Positions 56,755 to 64,000 of a stretch of 64,000 nt of DNA are shown here, piece by piece. How positions within the stretch are numbered: the stretch's first letter is position 1; each line of letters begins with the position of its first letter. This stretch comes from Paenibacillus sp. FSL H7-0737 (GTDB lineage Bacteria; Bacillota; Bacilli; Paenibacillales; Paenibacillaceae): the NCBI RefSeq assembly GCF_000758545.1, contig NZ_CP009279.1, positions 2,914,001-2,978,000 of the forward strand. Direction: 5' to 3'. The notes under the pieces were generated by a model that worked only from the letters and a program-made list of their open reading frames with translations, made no database searches and was not told where the DNA came from. The position numbers were made by a program, and so were the translations under genes.

Positions 56755-57621
56755 TTGTCGCGGGAGATCGAGCAATTTCAAGTACAGCGTGTGATTGGGA
56801 ACAACGTTGTAATGGTTCAGGGAAGCAAGAACGGCAAGGAATATGTCATTATCGGTAAAGGCATTGGTTTTGCTGTGAAAGGTTCAGGTGTGATTGAAGG
56901 AAACGATCCTCGTATTGAGAAATTGTTTCGTCTAGAAGACCGCGAATCCTGGAGTCAGTATCAAATATTGCTGGAAGACATAGATCCCAAAGTGATGAGA
57001 ATAACTGATGAAATAATTGCTGATATCCAAAGTCAATTTCCTGACAAATTAAACGACAAGATTTATTTGGCACTCCCGAGCCACATTCAGTTCACCATTT
57101 ACCGTCTGCGCAACGGGATGGATATTATTAATCCTTTTTTACAAGAAACTAAGATGTCTTTTCCGAAGGAATTTGATATCGCTTACAAGGCATCAGAGAA
57201 GATCAATGCTGAATTTCAGGTGCAAATTCCCGAAGACGAGGTTGGATTTCTAACTTATCATGTGTACTCCGCAGTTAACAATGTATCGGTGGGTCAGTTA
57301 GTAAAAGCATCTAATATCGTGAGTGAACTTCTAGACATGATTCAGCAAGAACGGAATATAACTTTTGAGCATGGCAGTATGAATCATATTCGATTAATGA
57401 TCCACTTGCGGTTTTCGCTGGAACGTATTTTGAAAGGATCACTAATAGATAATCCTTTTGTGAAACATATTAAGAAGGAATACAAAGAGGAATACAAGTT
57501 ATCTCAAAAGCTCGGTAAAGTGATGCAAAAATCTCTTGGTGTAGATATCCCGGAAGAAGAGCTGTGTTTCCTAGCGATGCACTTACACCGATTATTTCAG
57601 ACTTTAGTGAAACAAAACTAA
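56755..57621 (+). CDS. glcT: PtsGHI-operon antiterminator GlcT
   Basis: TTG 56755 is 8 bases after AAGGAG; the ATG at 56749 is too close. The 288-aa product has an RNA-binding CAT domain at residues 1-60 (VQRVIGNNVVMVQGSKNGKEYVIIGKGIGF) and two PTS-regulation domains, PRD1 about 65-170 and PRD2 about 180-288. Likely phospho-His are in SHIQFTIYRLRNG and TYHVYSAV for PRD1, and NHIRLMIHLRFSLER and LAMHLHRL for PRD2. It binds the RAT when glucose is transported. It is followed by crr and ptsG. Confidence 0.92.
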   Translation: MSREIEQFQVQRVIGNNVVMVQGSKNGKEYVIIGKGIGFAVKGSGVIEGNDPRIEKLFRLEDRESWSQYQILLEDIDPKVMRITDEIIADIQSQFPDKLNDKIYLALPSHIQFTIYRLRNGMDIINPFLQETKMSFPKEFDIAYKASEKINAEFQVQIPEDEVGFLTYHVYSAVNNVSVGQLVKASNIVSELLDMIQQERNITFEHGSMNHIRLMIHLRFSLERILKGSLIDNPFVKHIKKEYKEEYKLSQKLGKVMQKSLGVDIPEEELCFLAMHLHRLFQTLVKQN

Positions 57622-57643
57622 CAACTTTAGAGGAGTGGAGCAT

Positions 57644-58150
57644 ATGTTTTCCAAATGGAAATCAAAAAAAGAAGAGAAACATACTGGACATACAATCGAA
57701 ATCATGGCACCAATCAGTGGAGAAGCAGTTTCATTAACAGAGGTTCCGGATGAAACCTTTGCTGGTGGTCATATGGGTAGCGGAGTTGCAATCAGACCTT
57801 CTGAGGGGATCCTAAAGGCTCCTTTTGATGGCACGGTTGCTCATATCGTGAAATCGAGTCATGCAGTTATTCTGGAACATTCCTCCGGTGTGCAATTGCT
57901 GTTACATATCGGAATCGATACTGTCAGTCTTAAGGGCAACGGATTTGTTAGTCATATTGCCTCTGGAGATCAAGTGAAGGCAGGTCAAACCTTAATCGAA
58001 TTTGATCTGGACGTTATTCGCGCAGCAGGCTGTGACACAATTTCACCTGTAATCGTGACTAGTACGGAGGAAACACCACCTCAAGTGAACGGACATTATG
58101 GTCAGGTTACAGCAGGACAGGATCTGATTCTTACAGTGGCTTCAAAGTAA
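57644..58150 (+). CDS. crr: PTS glucose-type EIIA component
   Basis: ATG 57644 is 8 bases after AGGAG (168 aa). The phosphoacceptor region is SSGVQLLLHIGIDTVSLKG, with the active His before IGIDTV, and the second His lies in ILEHSSG. It receives phosphate from HPr and passes it to the EIIB domain of the next gene. In B. subtilis the IIA domain is fused to PtsG; here it is separate. Confidence 0.9.
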   Translation: MFSKWKSKKEEKHTGHTIEIMAPISGEAVSLTEVPDETFAGGHMGSGVAIRPSEGILKAPFDGTVAHIVKSSHAVILEHSSGVQLLLHIGIDTVSLKGNGFVSHIASGDQVKAGQTLIEFDLDVIRAAGCDTISPVIVTSTEETPPQVNGHYGQVTAGQDLILTVASK

Positions 58151-58197
58151 TAAGCTGATACAGCATTACTACTATTGAATCGAAAGGATGATATTTT

Positions 58198-59652
58198 ATG
58201 TTGGGTTTTCTACAGAAATTAGGTAAGTCGCTTATGCTTCCGGTAGCAACTTTGCCTGCGGCAGCTATTCTTCAAGGATTAGGTCTGATTAACTACGAAA
58301 AAGATATACCTCTGGGGGCAACGATAGGTGGATTCCTGAACCATTATTTTGTTCCATTTCTAAATGCCGGTTCGGGTGCTATCTTCGGAAATCTTGCTCT
58401 AATCTTCGCAGTAGGGGTTGCCATTGGATTTGCCAAGGACGCCGTAGCAGCCTTGTCAGCAGTAATTGCATACTTAGTACTAGACAAGATTCTGATTGCC
58501 GTACCCCTTCAGTTCTCTTTTATTGATGATGCTGTAAAGTTGAATATGGGTGTGCTTGGGGGTATATTTGCCGGTGCCTGGGCAGCATTTCTATATAAGA
58601 AATATCACAATATAAAGATGCCAGATTGGCTTGGGTTCTTCGCGGGTAAACGTTTTGTTCCAATCATTACCGCAGCTTCCACGATGGTCCTTGCAGTATT
58701 AATTGGGATGGTCTGGAGCCCTGTACAAGATGTAATTAGTGATTTCGGAAACTGGGTAGTGTCACTTGGCGCAGTTGGAGCGTTCATTTTCGGTACAGCT
58801 AACCGTTTGTTGATTCCGACAGGTCTTCACCACGTACTTAATTCGATTGCTTGGTTCCAAATTGGTGATTTTACGAATGCAGCGGGTGAATTGGTTAACG
58901 GTGACTTAAATCGCTTCTTCGCTGGAGACAAAACAGCTGGGATGTTTATGACTGGATTCTTCCCAATCATGATGTTTGCGCTTCCAGGTGCAGCGCTTGC
59001 ATTTATTCATACAGCTAAACCAGAAAAACGTAAAATGGTAGCTTCCATCTTCATCGGTTCTGCTATTGCTTCCTTCTTAACAGGAATCACAGAACCACTT
59101 GAGTTCTCCTTTATGTTCTTGGCACCAGCCTTGTACGCAGTTCATGCTTTACTTACAGGATTCTCGATGGCGTTAATGTACATTCTGGATGTTAAGCTTG
59201 GTTTTGGTTTCTCCGCTGGTTTGATCGATTATCTGATAAACATGAAGCTATCCACCAATGCATGGATTCTTATCCCTGTAGGTCTGTGTTTCTTCGTTCT
59301 GTACTATGTGTTGTTCCGCTTTATCATCACGAAGTTCAAGCTTAAGACCCCTGGTCGCGAAGATGATGATGATGCGCTTGTAGCACCAACTGGAGGTAAC
59401 GGAACAGGTTCAGCTGTTTCTTCCAAGGCTGCTCAAATTCTTGAGCACATCGGCGGACCTTCAAACATCGAAAATATCGATGCTTGTATTACACGCCTAC
59501 GTCTGATCGTTAAAGACGAAAAAGCCGTTAAAGATTCCGCACTGAAACAACTCGGTGCTTCCGGTGTAATGAGACTTGGTCAAGGTGCTGTACAAATCGT
59601 ATTTGGTCCGAAATCGGAGCAATACAAAGAGGAAATCGAGAAGTTACTATAA
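58198..59652 (+). CDS. ptsG: PTS glucose transporter EIICB
   Basis: The 484-aa protein has a membrane EIIC domain at residues 1-390 (MLPVATLPAAAILQGLG, GLHHVLNSIAWFQIG, GITEPLEFSFMFLAPALY) and a C-terminal EIIB domain at about 405-484 with the phospho-Cys in ENIDACITRLRL. It imports and phosphorylates glucose. GAAAGGATG precedes the ATG. It is the last gene of the glcT-crr-ptsG operon. Confidence 0.93.
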   Translation: MLGFLQKLGKSLMLPVATLPAAAILQGLGLINYEKDIPLGATIGGFLNHYFVPFLNAGSGAIFGNLALIFAVGVAIGFAKDAVAALSAVIAYLVLDKILIAVPLQFSFIDDAVKLNMGVLGGIFAGAWAAFLYKKYHNIKMPDWLGFFAGKRFVPIITAASTMVLAVLIGMVWSPVQDVISDFGNWVVSLGAVGAFIFGTANRLLIPTGLHHVLNSIAWFQIGDFTNAAGELVNGDLNRFFAGDKTAGMFMTGFFPIMMFALPGAALAFIHTAKPEKRKMVASIFIGSAIASFLTGITEPLEFSFMFLAPALYAVHALLTGFSMALMYILDVKLGFGFSAGLIDYLINMKLSTNAWILIPVGLCFFVLYYVLFRFIITKFKLKTPGREDDDDALVAPTGGNGTGSAVSSKAAQILEHIGGPSNIENIDACITRLRLIVKDEKAVKDSALKQLGASGVMRLGQGAVQIVFGPKSEQYKEEIEKLL

Positions 59653-59680
59653 CTTAACGTACTCCGTTTAAATTTATTAG

Positions 59681-59717
59681 CAAGGGCTAGTCCGCATACT
59701 AGCCCTTGTTTTTTTTG
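59681..59717 (+). terminator. intrinsic terminator of ptsG
   Basis: CAAGGGCTAGT pairs perfectly with ACTAGCCCTTG, followed by nine Ts. Confidence 0.93.
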
Positions 59718-59738
59718 TATACTTACAGGTATAAAGTG

Positions 59739-59766
59739 TTGCAATATACACAATACCTAGTATAAT
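59739..59766 (+). promoter_or_regulatory. sigma-A promoter of the 105-aa gene
   Basis: TTGCAA (59739-59744), a 16-base spacer and TATAAT (59761-59766) lie 34 bases before the ATG at 59800. Confidence 0.6.
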
Positions 59767-59799
59767 ACTTGGTATAACCATACAAAGGAGTCGGTACAT

Positions 59800-60117
59800 A
59801 TGTCAGTCGACGATTATCTGGACCTTTTAAATTATGCCAAAGCAATTAACGATGGACAGTGGCAGGCTGACATCATAGAGAGCTTAAAGAATCTTAACAC
59901 AGTATCGGAAGAACCTCAGGTTCAAGAAGAAAGTGTGATAGAATTATGGTCACGGTTTGATTCCGTTAACATATTGATCATGAAGTTGTTTGAGAAGCTG
60001 CGTAAGAATGAAGAATCAGATGAAGTGTTACATTGGAAAGAACAGCTGCTGGAGCTTAAGCTGGAGCGGAGTATTTTGTCCAAGAAGATTCTTAACCGAT
60101 ATATTCGAATTCGATAA
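59800..60117 (+). CDS. hypothetical 105-aa helical protein
   Basis: CAAAGGAG precedes the ATG. The product is acidic at first (MSVDDYLDLLNYAKAINDGQWQAD) and then a coiled-coil-like stretch (LIMKLFEKLRKNEESDEVLHWKEQLLELKLERSILSKKIL) with a basic end. It has no membrane segment. I do not recognise the family. It has its own promoter and terminator, so it is monocistronic. Confidence 0.65.
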   Translation: MSVDDYLDLLNYAKAINDGQWQADIIESLKNLNTVSEEPQVQEESVIELWSRFDSVNILIMKLFEKLRKNEESDEVLHWKEQLLELKLERSILSKKILNRYIRIR

Positions 60118-60151
60118 TTGGGATCAAAATAGATAGGTAAGACCAATAATG

Positions 60152-60187
60152 AAGACAGTTACCTTATTAATTAGGGGCTGTCTTTTT
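60152..60187 (+). terminator. probable terminator
   Basis: AAGACAG-TTACC pairs with GGGG-CTGTCTT, imperfectly, followed by TTT. It lies after the 105-aa gene. Confidence 0.55.
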
Positions 60188-60226
60188 GTATGTTTTATAA
60201 TGGATTATGATAATTATGAAGAATTC

Positions 60227-60253
60227 TGATACAAAAATGTACTGACAGTCGTC
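60227..60253 (+). promoter_or_regulatory. ECF-type autoregulated promoter
   Basis: TGATAC (60227-60232), a 17-base spacer and CGTC (60250-60253) resemble ECF sigma promoters such as those of SigX/SigW (TGAAAC-N16/17-CGTC or CGTA). It is 37 bases before the ECF sigma gene, as expected for autoregulation. Confidence 0.55.
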
Positions 60254-60290
60254 TTACTTATAGCTGCAGCTGATAAGGAGGATTTAAACG

Positions 60291-60809
60291 ATGGAAATTC
60301 CGGAATCTGAAATTTTTAAAACAATATTTTATGAACATTACCCTGTTGTCCGCCGTAAGCTTGCCGCTTTGGTACGTGATGAATCGGCGGCTGATGATTT
60401 AGCTCAAGAAGTTTTTCTGAGATTGTACCGTAATCCACCAGATGATCCAGCAGCGCTGGGTGCCTGGCTTCATAGAGTCCTAACTCGTATTGGATATGAT
60501 TATTTGGACAAAAAAGCAGGGGAACGGCGACTGCAGAATAAACAAGAGCAGCTTTATGATGCTAGTGAATCTCCCCCTTCAGGTGAAGAAGTCATTATTA
60601 GTAAGCTAGATCAGGAAGATGTACACATCTGGCTGAATGAATTGCCTGAAAGAGACAGACAAGCGCTTCTTCTTCGCTACTCGGGGTACAGTTATGTGGA
60701 AATCGCAGGAGAGCTTGGAGTAAGACCTCCAGTAGTAGGGACCCTGCTTCACCGAGCGACAGAAAAACTAAGACAAAATGCAACGAAGGCGATACCCCAG
60801 ACGAAGTAG
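60291..60809 (+). CDS. ECF RNA polymerase sigma factor
   Basis: The 172-aa protein has a sigma-70 region 2 (ARG/LVRDESAADDLAQEVFLRLYRN, about residues 25-55) and region 4 (LNELPERDRQALLLRYSGYSYVEIAGELGVRPPVVGTLLHRATEKLRQ, about 115-165). No region 3. AAGGAGG precedes the ATG. It is followed by a membrane protein with no DNA-binding features, the likely anti-sigma factor. It looks SigX/SigY-like; which group is not clear. Confidence 0.9.
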   Translation: MEIPESEIFKTIFYEHYPVVRRKLAALVRDESAADDLAQEVFLRLYRNPPDDPAALGAWLHRVLTRIGYDYLDKKAGERRLQNKQEQLYDASESPPSGEEVIISKLDQEDVHIWLNELPERDRQALLLRYSGYSYVEIAGELGVRPPVVGTLLHRATEKLRQNATKAIPQTK

Positions 60810-60862
60810 ACTTCTTTTGAGGAGAAGTTACGAAGTAATCTTTAAAATCAGGAGGTATAATA

Positions 60863-61984
60863 ATGAATAACTATTCAGGAAAGCAAGATAAAGATAAGCA
60901 AAGTACAGACGAAGCCTGGGCCAAGCTACAGTGTAAGTTAGAGAATGAACCTTATAATCCTCAATGGGCAAAATGGAGTCAAAATACGGAAGCTCAAACT
61001 GAGGATTCTGTTAACTTAAGTCAGGTAGAAAATCTAGAGAACCTTGAATCAGAGTCAACTCCAACGGTAGTACAGGACATACTTATAACTACCCATGATA
61101 AGAAAGTACAACGTCCGCGTCGACTGCGTATGAACCGTCGTCGGAAGCTAGGAGTTGTAGCTGCGAGTGTAGCTGTTTTTGCAGTCATTCTCGCGACCCC
61201 AATAGGAAACACAGCAATGGCATCCATTCTGAATCAGTTCAGGATGGAACAGGTTACGGTTGTTCATGAGAGTGATCTGCGTAATATTTTCACACAGGTG
61301 GCTGAAGACGGTGAACTTAATCGATCAATTAATCAATTCGGTGAGTTTACAAACGCTAGCGGGGCTTACATTGGTGAGTTGCCTGCGGATCAACTGAAGG
61401 CTACCCTAGGCTATCCAGCGAAAACCGCTGCTTTAGTGGAAGGGCATAATTCAGTTACGGTGGGTGCTTCACAAGATATCACGCTTAATCTGAAAGTGGA
61501 CGAAGTGAACAAAGCCCTGAAGAAAATTGGAGCAGAACATCTGCTGCCCGAATCGATTGACGGTAAACCAATTACACTTCATATCCCGGAATTTGTGAAT
61601 TACAATCTCTCATCTGACGAAACACACTGGGCAAGTCTGTCGCAGATGAATGCACCTGTACTTAACGTTGATCCTTCTATTAAAGTGGAAGAGGCTTTGG
61701 AAGCTGTAATGAATTTCCCACTGCTCCCAGATTACTTGAAGACTAGCTTAATGCAAAGCAGGGTCTTATCCGGAGAAATCCCAATGCCGTTAATCGCTGG
61801 TGAAAATACGGAGCAAATAACTGTGGGTGACACTTTAGTTATAGTTGACAATTATGAATACAGCCGCGGTCCTGTATATCAAGCCACATGGATTCAGGAT
61901 GGACAGCTATTCAATTTGTCAGGTGAGCTCTATTCGAGTAAAGAGAAGCTTATCACCAAGGTTCAGGAGCTGATTGAATCATGA
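60863..61984 (+). CDS. transmembrane anti-sigma factor with large extracytoplasmic domain
   Basis: The 373-aa protein has a cytoplasmic N-terminus (DEAWAKLQCKLENEP, about residues 1-92), one transmembrane helix (about 96-112, LGVVAASVAVFAVILAT) and a 260-aa extracellular domain with DUF4367-like segments (TVGDTLVIVDNYEYSRGPVYQATWIQDG near the end). No HxxxCxxC zinc motif is seen. Its position next to the ECF sigma gives the assignment. It overlaps the ABC gene by 4 bases. Confidence 0.8.
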   Translation: MNNYSGKQDKDKQSTDEAWAKLQCKLENEPYNPQWAKWSQNTEAQTEDSVNLSQVENLENLESESTPTVVQDILITTHDKKVQRPRRLRMNRRRKLGVVAASVAVFAVILATPIGNTAMASILNQFRMEQVTVVHESDLRNIFTQVAEDGELNRSINQFGEFTNASGAYIGELPADQLKATLGYPAKTAALVEGHNSVTVGASQDITLNLKVDEVNKALKKIGAEHLLPESIDGKPITLHIPEFVNYNLSSDETHWASLSQMNAPVLNVDPSIKVEEALEAVMNFPLLPDYLKTSLMQSRVLSGEIPMPLIAGENTEQITVGDTLVIVDNYEYSRGPVYQATWIQDGQLFNLSGELYSSKEKLITKVQELIES

Positions 61985-62943
61985 GTACTGCAGCAATTGA
62001 AGCCAAGTCCCTAACTAAAGAATATGATAACGGACGCGGTTGTCGAAATGTAAGTATTACTGTAGGGAAAGGGGAAGCCTTTGGCTTCCTCGGCCCTAAC
62101 GGTGCAGGTAAAAGCACCTTTGTAAAAATGCTTGTAGGTCTTATTCATCCATCAAGTGGCAGTGGAACTCTGTTCGGGCATAAGATTGGTTCGCTAGAAG
62201 CTAAATCACTAATCGGTTATTTACCCGAATTGTATCGTTATCAGGAATGGCTAACGGGTGAGGAGGTAGTGAGGCTGCATGCAAGACTATGCGGAATGCA
62301 GCGGTCTGTGGCAGATAAGAGAATTCCACAACTTCTTGATGAGGTTGGAATTGGTAAGCGCGGACGTGACCGAGTGAAGCATTACTCTAAGGGAATGCAG
62401 CAAAGACTGGGTTTAGCTTGTGCACTTGTTAATGAGCCGGCTATCGTATTTTTGGATGAGCCCTCATCGGCACTAGATCCAATCGGACGTCAGGAAGTCA
62501 GGCGTATATTACAGAATCTAAAAGAAAAAGGGGTTACGATATTTCTAAACTCTCATCTGTTAGAGGATGTTGAAGTACTTTGCGACCGAATGGCGCTACT
62601 TAATAACGGAGTTATTCTCCGGCATGGTAAAGTGTCCGAGGTGTTAAACAAGCGTATGAGCTGGCGATTTAAAGTAGGCGGCTTTGCGCCTATTTTATTG
62701 TCGTGGCTAAAAGATCAGACAGGCTTGCAGATCCGGGTGTCTTCCCATACCGAAGAATCCATAGACAGTAGTAGGGTTTGGTTGGAAGCGGAGCTGGAAA
62801 GTGAAGAGCAGGTGGGTTGGCTGAATACACTGATTATAGAACAAGGGATGACCTTATATGAAGTTTCACATCAGCAAGAACGTCTGGAAGAGTGGTTTAT
62901 GAATGCTGTATCAGGACTAAGCCACAGAGGTGAACACGAATGA
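61981..62943 (+). CDS. ABC transporter ATP-binding protein of the ECF module
   Basis: The 320-aa product has Walker A GPNGAGKSTFVKMLVGL, signature YSKGMQQRLGLACALV, Walker B IVFLDEPSSALDP and H-loop LNSHLL. The ATGA overlap with the anti-sigma gene couples translation. The C-terminal 90 residues are specific to this branch. It makes an exporter with the next gene. Confidence 0.9.
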   Translation: MSTAAIEAKSLTKEYDNGRGCRNVSITVGKGEAFGFLGPNGAGKSTFVKMLVGLIHPSSGSGTLFGHKIGSLEAKSLIGYLPELYRYQEWLTGEEVVRLHARLCGMQRSVADKRIPQLLDEVGIGKRGRDRVKHYSKGMQQRLGLACALVNEPAIVFLDEPSSALDPIGRQEVRRILQNLKEKGVTIFLNSHLLEDVEVLCDRMALLNNGVILRHGKVSEVLNKRMSWRFKVGGFAPILLSWLKDQTGLQIRVSSHTEESIDSSRVWLEAELESEEQVGWLNTLIIEQGMTLYEVSHQQERLEEWFMNAVSGLSHRGEHE

Positions 62944-63824
62944 GAATTATAATGGGTATGACCTGGAAAGAACTGATGCGCAAAAGAGTAATGGTGCTGA
63001 CATTAATTATGACCGTGGTCTTTCTTATTGGGTTTTGGTTTATTGCGGGTACGATCGGGCAAAGTTCTATGTCTCACGGATCGAGTTTTCCTAGCGGAGA
63101 AGAACTCCTTATTCGTTTTACAAATGGTTTATTTATTTTATCGTTTGGATTTTTCTTCGGAGCATTTGTAATTGCTTTTTTAGCAATTTTTAGTTCGTTT
63201 TCCGCCATTTCAGGTGAGGCAGAGCAGGGAGTGATGCAAGCCTTGCTTCCAAGACCAATTCCACGCTGGAAATGGTACGCAGGTCGCTGGCTTGGTTATG
63301 TAACTCTAGGAATAGGTTATGCACTTATTTTATTTGTTTCTATATTGCTAATTACGCAAGCCCATACCGCAATTCCAAGAGATGGATTAGCGTTATTTAA
63401 ATCATTTTTGCTCTTTTCTTCCATCGTACCGTTGCTAATAACTGTTTCTATGCTGGGTTCAGGATTCTTCTCAGCCCTTGGGAATGGAGTCTTTATGACG
63501 ATGCTTTATGGAGCAGGATGGCTAGGAGGAATGATTGACAAGGTAAGTAGTTCTTTATTATCTAAGCCCGAAGCACTCAGCACTCTAAATAATATGACGG
63601 GTATAATGTCCTTACTTATGCCTGTAGATGGGTTACAGCGCAGAATGACTGCTGAACTGTTTAGTATTAACGAAATGAACGGAATGTTTAACGCTTCCAA
63701 TAGTCTGTTTGGGTTAGATAACTTCACCTCAGTCCCATCTAATTCATTTATCGTCTATGCGATCTTCTATACACTAATCGCGTTCTTAATCGGATTGTAT
63801 CGTTTTCAACGGAAGGATCTATAG
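62940..63824 (+). CDS. ABC-2 permease of the ECF module
   Basis: The 294-aa protein has six hydrophobic segments (about residues 15-36, 57-78, 110-140, 148-172, 178-195 and 268-288) and the cytoplasmic segment SGEAEQGVMQALLPRPIPRWKWYAGRWLG typical of ABC-2 permeases. It overlaps the ATPase by 4 bases. The substrate is unknown; the ECF/anti-sigma setting suggests an envelope-stress or antimicrobial exporter. Confidence 0.87.
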   Translation: MRIIMGMTWKELMRKRVMVLTLIMTVVFLIGFWFIAGTIGQSSMSHGSSFPSGEELLIRFTNGLFILSFGFFFGAFVIAFLAIFSSFSAISGEAEQGVMQALLPRPIPRWKWYAGRWLGYVTLGIGYALILFVSILLITQAHTAIPRDGLALFKSFLLFSSIVPLLITVSMLGSGFFSALGNGVFMTMLYGAGWLGGMIDKVSSSLLSKPEALSTLNNMTGIMSLLMPVDGLQRRMTAELFSINEMNGMFNASNSLFGLDNFTSVPSNSFIVYAIFYTLIAFLIGLYRFQRKDL

Positions 63825-63855
63825 CAGTTTAACAATATATCGAAGAACTTAAAAT

Positions 63856-63892
63856 GCCCTTTTTGTTGCCGGATTTACGGAACAAAAAGGGC
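63856..63892. terminator. bidirectional intrinsic terminator
   Basis: GCCCTTTTTGTT pairs perfectly with AACAAAAAGGGC. The gene pair is convergent, so it serves both the permease and the minus-strand gene at the window edge. Confidence 0.75.
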
Positions 63893-63915
63893 TCTTCAAG
63901 TTAGTATAAGTCGGA

Positions 63916-64000
63916 TTAATTTGTAACACCAAGCTCAATCCAGTCTGTAGACCAATTTCCAATTTCACCAAGTATAGGAGCCAACGCGGTTCCTTTTGGA
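63916..64000 (-). CDS. partial C-terminus of an HxlR-like (winged-helix) regulator
   Basis: The minus strand is open from the window edge to TAA at 63918-63916. The end reads PKGTALAPILGEIGNWSTDW then IELGVTN. The LTPKG-x-x-L-x-P-I-L-x-x-I-x-x-W pattern is the last helix of HxlR-type winged-helix regulators. Only 27 codons are visible, so the family call is moderate. Confidence 0.5.
   Translation of the reverse strand, partial: PKGTALAPILGEIGNWSTDWIELGVTN

Overview
The window reads as chromosomal DNA of a low-to-middle GC, endospore-forming Firmicute, most likely Paenibacillus. I infer this from protein sequence and gene order, not from a search. The evidence is strong AGGAGG-type ribosome binding sites, frequent TTG/GTG starts, Bacillus-like synteny (rsmD-coaD-ylbJ-ylbL-tmcAL-yceD-rpmF; fapR-plsX-fabH-fabD-fabG; acpP-fabF-rnc-smc-ftsY), sporulation genes (ylbJ, a YjcZ-type peptide) and DUF559-like, cp-ATP-grasp/alpha-E and hairpin-repeat content seen in that genus.

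Layout. 1-3.7 kb: an accessory patch with a truncated minus-strand gene, a decayed 3' copy of the sulfurtransferase gene, a PD-(D/E)XK-like (DUF559-type) protein gene, a 1.16 kb array of about 22 copies of a 51-52 bp hairpin-forming repeat, and the intact sulfurtransferase gene. 3.7-9.7 kb: tandem beta/gamma-crystallin-like genes, a five-gene ABC/GntR (YtrA-type) operon with a candidate operator, a PilZ gene and a Qnr/MfpA-like pentapeptide gene. 9.7-13.3 kb: small-protein territory with a Trp-rich 41-aa protein, an isolated endolysin-holin pair, a YjcZ-type peptide and two membrane proteins. 13.4-31.4 kb: the conserved core. It runs from RsmD and CoaD through fatty-acid/phospholipid synthesis (FapR box, PlsX, FabH, FabD, FabG, ACP, FabF) to RNase III, SMC and FtsY. 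A double-hairpin repeat occurs three times inside the lipid block and once, partly and inverted, near 45.4 kb.

31.4-47.2 kb: a mixed region with DUF1835, a cp-ATP-grasp/alpha-E/transglutaminase operon, an SDR and an SRPBCC protein, a second small array of the 52-bp repeat, DUF1992, HrpB helicase, a general stress protein behind a SigB-like promoter, an epimerase, small membrane proteins and four GNAT-type genes. 47.4-55.4 kb: a two-component system, a membrane-anchored DUF3919-like protein and an Fbp/AfuA/PhnS-type ABC importer with two divergent membrane-anchored binding proteins, plus two cre-like sites. 55.7 kb: a clear homologue of the Bacillus replication terminator protein Rtp, next to a DivIVA-domain gene. 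56.6-59.7 kb: the glucose PTS operon glcT-crr-ptsG with a GlcT-type RNA antiterminator overlapping a terminator. 60.2-63.8 kb: an ECF sigma, membrane anti-sigma and ABC exporter module. The window ends inside a minus-strand HxlR-like gene.

No rRNA, intact tRNA, CRISPR array, IS element or complete prophage was seen. The observations most worth following are the Rtp gene with its upstream motifs (a 21-bp motif recurs at 32.4 kb with one mismatch), the 52-bp hairpin repeat family with its neighbouring nuclease-like gene and sulfurtransferase remnant, and the double-hairpin family in the lipid locus.
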